Origin: Basidiobolus heterosporus B8920
Lineage: Eukaryota > Basidiobolomycota > Basidiobolomycetes > Basidiobolales > Basidiobolaceae
Assembly (NCBI GenBank): GCA_000697455.1
Contig: JNET01033072.1
Span: 1 to 15,640 of the forward strand
DNA length: 15,640 nt
Reading direction: 5' to 3'
Each line of letters begins with the position of its first letter. The stretch's first letter is position 1. The translations under genes were made by a program, and so were the position numbers. Below, one piece after another: positions 9,695-15,640 of this stretch. The notes under the pieces were generated by a model that had not been told where the DNA came from, ran no database searches, and saw nothing but the letters and a program-made list of their open reading frames with translations.

Positions 9695-11338
9695 TTATAC
9701 GTTGGAAGTTGGTTTACGTTGTGCTGGCTTCTTGGAACAATGAGGGAAGATGTCTCCCCAGGACGCTTTGCGTGCGTCGCGGTATTCAAGTTTTCCCTGG
9801 GACTTGGGGATAATCATACGCTCAATGAAATTACTAGGGCTACAGAGATCCATTACAACATGTCCACCTCGTTTGAGCGGGGCACGAACTAGACGAGGCC
9901 AATTGTATGCATCATTTACCATGTCTTTAGGTGCATCTGTTTTTGAATTGGGTCTTGGTCCTTTGCGAAGAACGACATATGAGAAATGCACGTCTTCCAC
10001 GTTGGTTTTCGCATGCTTTGTCTTCATCAGTACCCGCGGACGTTGAAGCCTTTGAGAGTAATGACACCACATAGATGAACCGACCATAGGACATATGCCA
10101 TCGTGTGGACATGGCGCAACCACATGGGCACCCTCGCTCTGATTTTGCTTATTATCCGAATTTCGAGAAACCCCTGCATCGTAGATTTTGTTGGCTCGGC
10201 CAAGGAGATGCTGTCTAGCTGACGAAATTATGCGAAAACCTTCAGGCGTACCACGCTCGATCAGCACAAGTACATCCGCTGTCTTATTCCATAATGCTTC
10301 GAGAGTGGATTGCCGGATTCCATCGTTCGGTAGTTCAGACAATGAAAAAGCACTCACAACCAGATCGGACTTTCCTTGCTTCGGATTATATGAGAAATAT
10401 CTCTCGAATGTGACATTGGGGATAGACGATTTTTCTATTAAAGCCTCTGCGGCAGTTAGCATAGAATCTGAAATATCTACGCCGTGATATTTCTGAATAG
10501 ACTTTCCAAAATATTCATTTGCAGCCCAAATGGCTGTACCAGGACCAGTTCCGAAATCCAGTGTATTAGTGGGTTGAAAATCTGGCAATCTTTTACTAAG
10601 TTCTCTAAAAACGAAACAGATAGATGCGTAAGTTGTTGGCATTCTTGCTGCCAAATATCCCCAAGTCTCACGCATCCCATATTGGAGATAGTAAGGTTGC
10701 ACCTCAGGAGCTGCTGTATGTTTAGGTTTGTCCTCATCTTCTTTCTCAGCGTGACGTTTAGAGCCTTTGTCTCCTTCACGCCTTGTCGATTCCTTGCGTG
10801 TCATGGCCGAAGTAGAACGCAAAGAATCAAAAATTCGAATTGCATCGACACGAAGTAGCTGCTTATCTTTATCATGAAGCACCTCGTCTATTGCATTTGA
10901 AAGCTCGCGGGGAAGCACTACAGCGCCGATACGATTTCTTCCGAACTCTCCTTCAGGAGTACCTCTTTGAAATGATTCCTCGCTATCATTCGACTCGTTC
11001 CAGTCAGAATCCGTCCCTAACCAAGAAAGAGGTACAGGTATTTTTTTGGCCTTTTTCTCCAAATTGAGGGCTTCGCGGCGCTGACTTCTGCGTGAAGGTG
11101 GGAAGAAACTTTCCACATTCGGACCACTGTCAGTAATAGAAGAGCTTTCAGCAGAATCAACTTTTTGGTCTATGTTGCTATCAACAACAAGCGGAATTTC
11201 TCTACTCTTTCGAGAACGACCAATATTAAGTGCGGTAGTCTGGACTATTTGACGTTTGCCACCATAAAATGCTATATTGAAACTGAGCTGTTTCGACCTT
11301 TGGAGGTTGATTCTGCGAATATTGTACATCCCTGTCAA
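9695..11338 (-). CDS. RSM22: Rsm22/METTL17-type mitochondrial small-subunit ribosome factor
   Basis: One uninterrupted frame of 547 residues; yeast Rsm22 is about 630 and human METTL17 about 456. The basic N-terminus (MTGMYNIRRINLQRSK and on) fits a mitochondrial presequence. A charged, low-complexity stretch lies at about 180-210. The methyltransferase-like core has the SAM-loop motif LDFGTGPGTA (260-269), GVDIS (286-290), VVSAFSLSEL (327-336) and VLIERGTPEGFRII (358-371). The family's Fe-S site is visible: Cys410, Cys416 and Cys425 in APCPHDGICPM...MWCHYSQR, plus Cys499 in VMDLCSPS. The C-terminal region WPRLVRAPLKRGGHV and KSQGKLEYRDARKASWGD is also typical. The protein acts in the matrix in assembly of the small mitoribosomal subunit; whether it methylates anything is unsettled in the family. 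Identification firm. Confidence 0.95.
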   Translation of the reverse strand: MTGMYNIRRINLQRSKQLSFNIAFYGGKRQIVQTTALNIGRSRKSREIPLVVDSNIDQKVDSAESSSITDSGPNVESFFPPSRRSQRREALNLEKKAKKIPVPLSWLGTDSDWNESNDSEESFQRGTPEGEFGRNRIGAVVLPRELSNAIDEVLHDKDKQLLRVDAIRIFDSLRSTSAMTRKESTRREGDKGSKRHAEKEDEDKPKHTAAPEVQPYYLQYGMRETWGYLAARMPTTYASICFVFRELSKRLPDFQPTNTLDFGTGPGTAIWAANEYFGKSIQKYHGVDISDSMLTAAEALIEKSSIPNVTFERYFSYNPKQGKSDLVVSAFSLSELPNDGIRQSTLEALWNKTADVLVLIERGTPEGFRIISSARQHLLGRANKIYDAGVSRNSDNKQNQSEGAHVVAPCPHDGICPMVGSSMWCHYSQRLQRPRVLMKTKHAKTNVEDVHFSYVVLRKGPRPNSKTDAPKDMVNDAYNWPRLVRAPLKRGGHVVMDLCSPSNFIERMIIPKSQGKLEYRDARKASWGDIFPHCSKKPAQRKPTSNV

Positions 11339-12027
11339 AGTACAAGGAGAGTTTGTATTGGGAATTTCACACTAAACAAAAAATTGCATGTTTGATGGCT
11401 TCCCTCACATCAGAGGCCAGATTGAAAAAATTGCAAGTTGCATTTCAGCACCTGATGATTCGTAACATTGCAAATCCAAGTCGTTTAAACGGCTAATTAA
11501 ATTGTGGGAATTAATAACACACTGAAGCTTGGACAATGAGTGAATGGTATACAGCCAAGTGATTGGTTATTTTAAGCTATCACCAAATTTGGTTGCTTGT
11601 AGAGTTCTACGAATAGGAACGAGATCCCATATTGTTCTTTTTTGCTCAATAAATATATTTTTATATCAACACTCTAATCTACATATGTATAAATGCCGAA
11701 TCTACAGAAGTCGACTTGAACGCTCATTTAAGGGAGATTTCTATAAAATTTTCATCAGACACTTGCATTAGACAGTACTTAGGTTACATTTCTGCCAATA
11801 CTTTGAACCCCAGTACTAGTATTAAAAAGTCCTTCACTAGCCTCGTGATCGGAATGATTACGGTATCCCCTAGCCCCTGTAGATAGTTCGACTTTATTAG
11901 TGTTCAACTTGGAGCTCAAGCTACCTGTATCTTCTTTCAATACGTTGTTTTTCTTTTTAAGGTCGAGCAACTTTCCCAATCTATTTGTCTATACAAAGTT
12001 CGCTTCTAATTTCCCAAGACTAAGTTT
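11339..12027. other. Divergent spacer between RSM22 and 5MP
   Basis: This region separates two divergently transcribed genes and should hold both promoters. Bases about 11360-11770 show no supported gene; the plus-strand open frame near 11544-11771 is AT-rich and unrecognised. A possible small minus-strand gene occupies the right end and is listed separately. Confidence 0.5.
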
Positions 12028-12107
12028 ATGAGTGCGGCACGAAGCGGTAATACTAAGGTTGTTTTCACTTCATTTTCAACCACTACGTTTTTTCTTTTTC
12101 TAACCAT
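11779..12107 (-). CDS. Candidate small two-exon gene of unknown function, antisense to the 5' end of 5MP
   Basis: The frame 11988-11779 follows a clean acceptor (TTTGTATAG) and joins in frame to an ATG-led exon 12107-12054 through a GTATTA donor, removing 65 bases, a normal intron size here. The product would be 87 residues: a basic start MVRKRKNVVVENEVK, a Leu/Lys-rich helical part containing RLGKLLDLKKKNNVLKED, then a polar tail ending GVQSIGRNVT. I recognise no family. The first exon overlaps 5MP exon 1 and intron 1 on the other strand, which is uncommon and lowers confidence. It may be a chance frame, or only the downstream exon may be real. Confidence 0.25.
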
Positions 12108-13615
12108 TCACTGTTACTAGCCTGTTTTGCATGGTGTTAAGATTAAAACAAGAAAGGTATTTTTGTGCGCATCAAGCTTGTTCCCATAACTTTATTAACA
12201 AAGCGTTGAAGAGAGTACAATCGGCCCAGGCTAAATTCGAACCTGAAGGTAAGGCTTTGATATTTTACCTTACTAGATATTTTCTCTAACCATAACCTTT
12301 TTTAGCCTTTCGTGATAATTTTTTAACTGTTATTAACTCTGCCAAACCTGGAGACTTGGAAGATCTATCCATTAAACTCGACACCGCTGGCAAGACTCTT
12401 GACTATAAGAAGTACGCTGAAAGTATCTTTGAGATCCTTATTACTGGCAATATCTCAGGTAAACTCAGCAATTATGAATTTCTAATGCATGGTTATTTAC
12501 GACGTCGTATTTTTAGTACCCGGTGGTAACATTGATGATGAAACTGAGCCAAGTCCCTTCAGTATCTTTTCTGTCGAGGATGATCGTCAAACCATCAAGA
12601 AGTATGTGGACGTATTCACAAAGCTCATGCGCCGTTACAAGTATCTTCAAAGACCGTTCGAGGATACCTTAAAGAACATTTTGCAAAATATTAATAAGTG
12701 GACACCTGAACAAAATAACAAACTCGGTGTTGCTGTTGGTATTTTTGTTGCCACACAACTTATCAACATTGGTGTTCTTTCTGTATTGCTGAAGGATCAC
12801 TTGGTTAAGAAAGGTTTGTACCTTGCGAACACACTTTGGTTCAAACTAGATAGTAATTGCTCACGTTCACTATAGGCGAATCCCTTCAATTTGTAACTGC
12901 TGTCTTCAAGTCGTACTTGATCGATCATAGTATTGATTCCCTTGGAGTCATGCTTCGTAAGACTGATATTGAAAACAAGCTTCTCGAATTTTTCCCACCA
13001 AACAAGAGAGATGAGGATTGTTTTGCCCGTCACTTCGAAGCCGAAGACATGAAGCAACTTGTTGAATACCATAATCGCAGACAGCTCTCCCACCGTAAAG
13101 ACAAATTTGTCGAGGACATTCAAGAACTCGTCCAAGAAGGCCAACCTGCCAAGGAGGCAGCTGTCACTTTGCGCCAGCAATTGACAGATAACGGAATGCA
13201 AGATACCGAATCTGTTCAAATTGTCTGGGAGGGTTTGGTAGGCGGAATTGACTGGAACGGCCGCGAAGAAAACTTCAATGAGCAATTCTTGAAAGTAATC
13301 CATCAATACTCGCCCCTTCTTGAAGTGTACTGCAATATTCCAGAAGACCAACCCGCCACCAAGGCACAGAAGACTGCGGCAGCCAAGGCTAACTTGTCCC
13401 TTCTTAACAGAGCTCAAGTTTACTTCTACGAGAACGCTAAGCTTACTAAACATTTCCGTCAGCTGCTTGTGGTTTTGTATAATAATGATGTATTATCTGC
13501 AGACGCTATTCTGTACTGGTACCAGAACTCAGCTAAAACTGTCTTCAAGAAGCAGTTGGAACCTTTGATTGAGAAGCTCCAAGATAGTGACGATGAAGAA
13601 TCCGATGAAGAATAG
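12028..13615 (+). CDS. 5MP: eIF5-mimic protein (5MP/BZW), translation regulator
   Basis: Exons inferred at 12028-12057, 12121-12156, 12212-12248, 12306-12458, 12517-12813 and 12876-13615 give 430 residues, near animal BZW1 (about 419). The start MSAARSGNTK joins to PVLHGVKIKTRKR, the BZW signature KxxLxGxxxKTRKR, then FEPEAF. DTAGKTLDYKKYAESIFEIL (61-80), SVPGGN (85-90) and LMRRYKYLQRPFED (122-135) match the HEAT/MIF4G-like body. The C-terminal W2 domain follows, with VWEGLVGGIDWN (301-312), HQYSPLL, VYFYENAKL and LYWYQNSAKTVF, then an acidic tail DSDDEESDEE. The family resembles the eIF5 C-terminal domain but lacks its GTPase-activating part. It binds eIF2 and eIF3 in the cytoplasm, competes with eIF5, and so changes start-codon stringency and uORF-controlled genes. 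Three tiny 5' exons make automatic prediction error-prone. The later gene body favours C-ending codons, as in well-expressed genes. Confidence 0.95.
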
Positions 13616-13897
13616 CCATTTTAGAAATTCTCGACGCTTCATTGTACTGATGTATTTTCTTGTAAAATCTATCTGAATTTACATATATTTCTTTATTCCA
13701 CGACATATTAAAGTATCAGTCCATATGTTAATGTCATCTTTCTATTTGAGGTCAAGGTGGAGATGATAAGATTTAAATCATGGCAATGCTGTAGATTGTG
13801 GTAGATCTTAGTTTATTGTACTGGCATTGTGTATTCTTCAAGGAGAAAATTTTCGCAGCGATCGGATGAATATCATTATCATATCATTAGCAATAGG

Positions 13898-13912
13898 TAG
13901 GGTTAGGGTTAG
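13898..13912 (+). repeat. Telomere-like TAGGGTTAGGGTTAG
   Basis: Two and a half TTAGGG units about 450 bases upstream of the Rac1 start. As at 1367-1378, this could be a Tbf1-like or telobox binding site or a trace of end repair. It is too short to decide. Confidence 0.5.
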
Positions 13913-14079
13913 ATAAACTACCAAATTCCTACAATCTCGAGCAGAATGTTTAGTAAATGGCCAATTATGCCTGCTCATATTGATTGGCAGAGTTTGGGTG
14001 ATCTAGCATATGTGTTCCCATTTGGGTGACCTGATTATTGAGAATCAAGCCAACCATTACAGAATGGGAATTCTGACGT

Positions 14080-14225
14080 GCCCCTGCCTCCCGTTCCCAT
14101 TCACCTGTATACATTGCCATTTCTTGCTCCTTCACCCTCTATTATTTCACCTCCTTGCTCTCCTTCTGTTTGCCCCTTTTCTTCCACCTTGTTTGTCCAC
14201 GTTATTTTTACCCACCATTGTCTTG
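14080..14225 (+). promoter_or_regulatory. Pyrimidine-rich tract upstream of Rac1
   Basis: On the plus strand this stretch is strongly biased to C and T, for example CTCCTTCACCCTC and CTTTTCTTCCACC, and ends about 135 bases before the Rac1 ATG. CT-rich tracts just before the transcription start are common in fungal promoters of well-expressed genes. The transcription start itself cannot be placed. Confidence 0.5.
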
Positions 14226-14360
14226 TCTACCAGAATATTTATCAACTGAAAAGTTTCCTGGATTCTGCTATACCCACGTTTTACTCAAACGCGCAAACTA
14301 ATTTCATTACATTCATTGTATTACCTGCAATCCGAATAATTAAATACAACTCGAAGAAAA

Positions 14361-15244
<884 letters not shown>

Positions 15245-15640
15245 ACTATCTCGCTTGGTGTTCAGACGGTTGCTCATTTCAATATAATCTATTCTCTTTG
15301 CTATTTTTATTTATTCTTTTACAACGCCTTTAATCCTTTTACCATTTATTTCATTACCAATACACGCCCAACGTAGCATTTCTATCCAGTATTTTTTGCT
15401 TCATTGTTTTTACACTAGTTGTTGAATGGGATGAGTAGTCCCTAGATAAGCATAACATACGGGAAGTAGGCGTCTTTATCTTCAACCTCCTCTGCAGCTT
15501 TGCCAACTACCTAGATCGAATCTTATTAAATATCAATAAAGATACTTTGTAAATCTTTCAATATTGATTATTATTATTATATAAGGTTCAAAATTAATTT
15601 CACAACTAGCAGTACACAACTGGTAATATACAACAGGCAA
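15245..15640. other. 3' flank of Rac1, AT-rich, no gene seen
   Basis: T-rich sequence follows the stop codon. AATAAA occurs at 15535-15540, far for a Rac1 poly(A) signal but possible. An imperfect inverted repeat surrounds it (ATCAATAAAGAT near 15532, partnered by ATCTTTCAATATTGAT to about 15568) and is followed by ATT triplets. No coding sequence was found up to the window end. Confidence 0.5.

Larger units (their letters stand above)
13616..14360. other. Spacer: 5MP 3' flank and Rac1 promoter
   Basis: The left part is AT-rich and holds the 5MP 3' UTR. A telomere-like repeat lies at 13898-13912 and a pyrimidine-rich tract at 14080-14225. No gene, tRNA or transposon was seen; open frames over the pyrimidine tract are Pro/Leu/Phe-rich artefacts of composition. 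Confidence 0.55.

Noticed and set aside
12797-13453. Long minus-strand open frame of 218 codons
   Set aside because: Exact antisense of 5MP, whose plus-strand protein is clearly conserved; the frame is a by-product of codon bias.
15532-15568. Hairpin near the right end as a structured RNA or terminator
   Set aside because: The arms are imperfect and nearly all A/T, as expected by chance in this composition; no conserved RNA family recognised.

Overview
The window looks like ordinary nuclear DNA of a fungus. It is AT-rich, with single-gene transcription units split by short introns (about 55-84 bases, one of 192) that mostly have GT-AG ends and CTAAC/CTAAT-type branch sites. An Mgm101 gene (a mitochondrial nucleoid protein best known from fungi) and an Rsm22-type mitoribosome factor point to fungi. 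An intact eIF5-mimic protein, a plant-like triphosphate tunnel enzyme and a true Rac argue against a budding or fission yeast. An early-diverging (zygomycete-like) fungus is my best guess, but the lineage is inferred, not shown.

Layout. Bases 1-811, minus strand: a CYTH/triphosphate tunnel metalloenzyme (TTM) gene running off the left edge, with five exons visible. 887-1731: no gene seen. 1732-2292, minus: a single-exon two-finger C2H2 protein. 2293-3438: mostly non-coding, with an unresolved GC-richer stretch that is open on both strands. 3439-4543, minus: MGM101 in five exons, including one likely GC-AG intron. 4544-5240: spacer. 5241-8671, minus: a CLIP-170 type microtubule plus-end protein in four exons (CAP-Gly, long coiled coil, two zinc knuckles). 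8672-9694: spacer. 9695-11338, minus: RSM22/METTL17 in one exon. 11339-12027: divergent spacer with a possible small antisense gene. 12028-13615, plus: eIF5-mimic protein (5MP/BZW) in six exons. 13616-14360: spacer ending in a pyrimidine-rich promoter. 14361-15244, plus: Rac1 in four exons. 15245-15640: 3' flank.

The genes do not form a pathway. Two serve mitochondria (MGM101 in mtDNA recombination and maintenance, RSM22 in small-subunit mitoribosome assembly), and the TTM may have an alternative mitochondrial leader. CLIP-170 and Rac both act in polarity and cytoskeletal control, and 5MP tunes translation initiation. Gene models were rebuilt by joining exons at splice sites that keep family motifs in frame; the joins are inferred from sequence, without transcript data. 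I see no mobile element, CRISPR array, tRNA or rRNA, and no convincing new system. The most useful leads are the GC-AG intron, intron-retention forms of the TTM and CLIP genes, the possible dual start of the TTM, and two unresolved small coding candidates.
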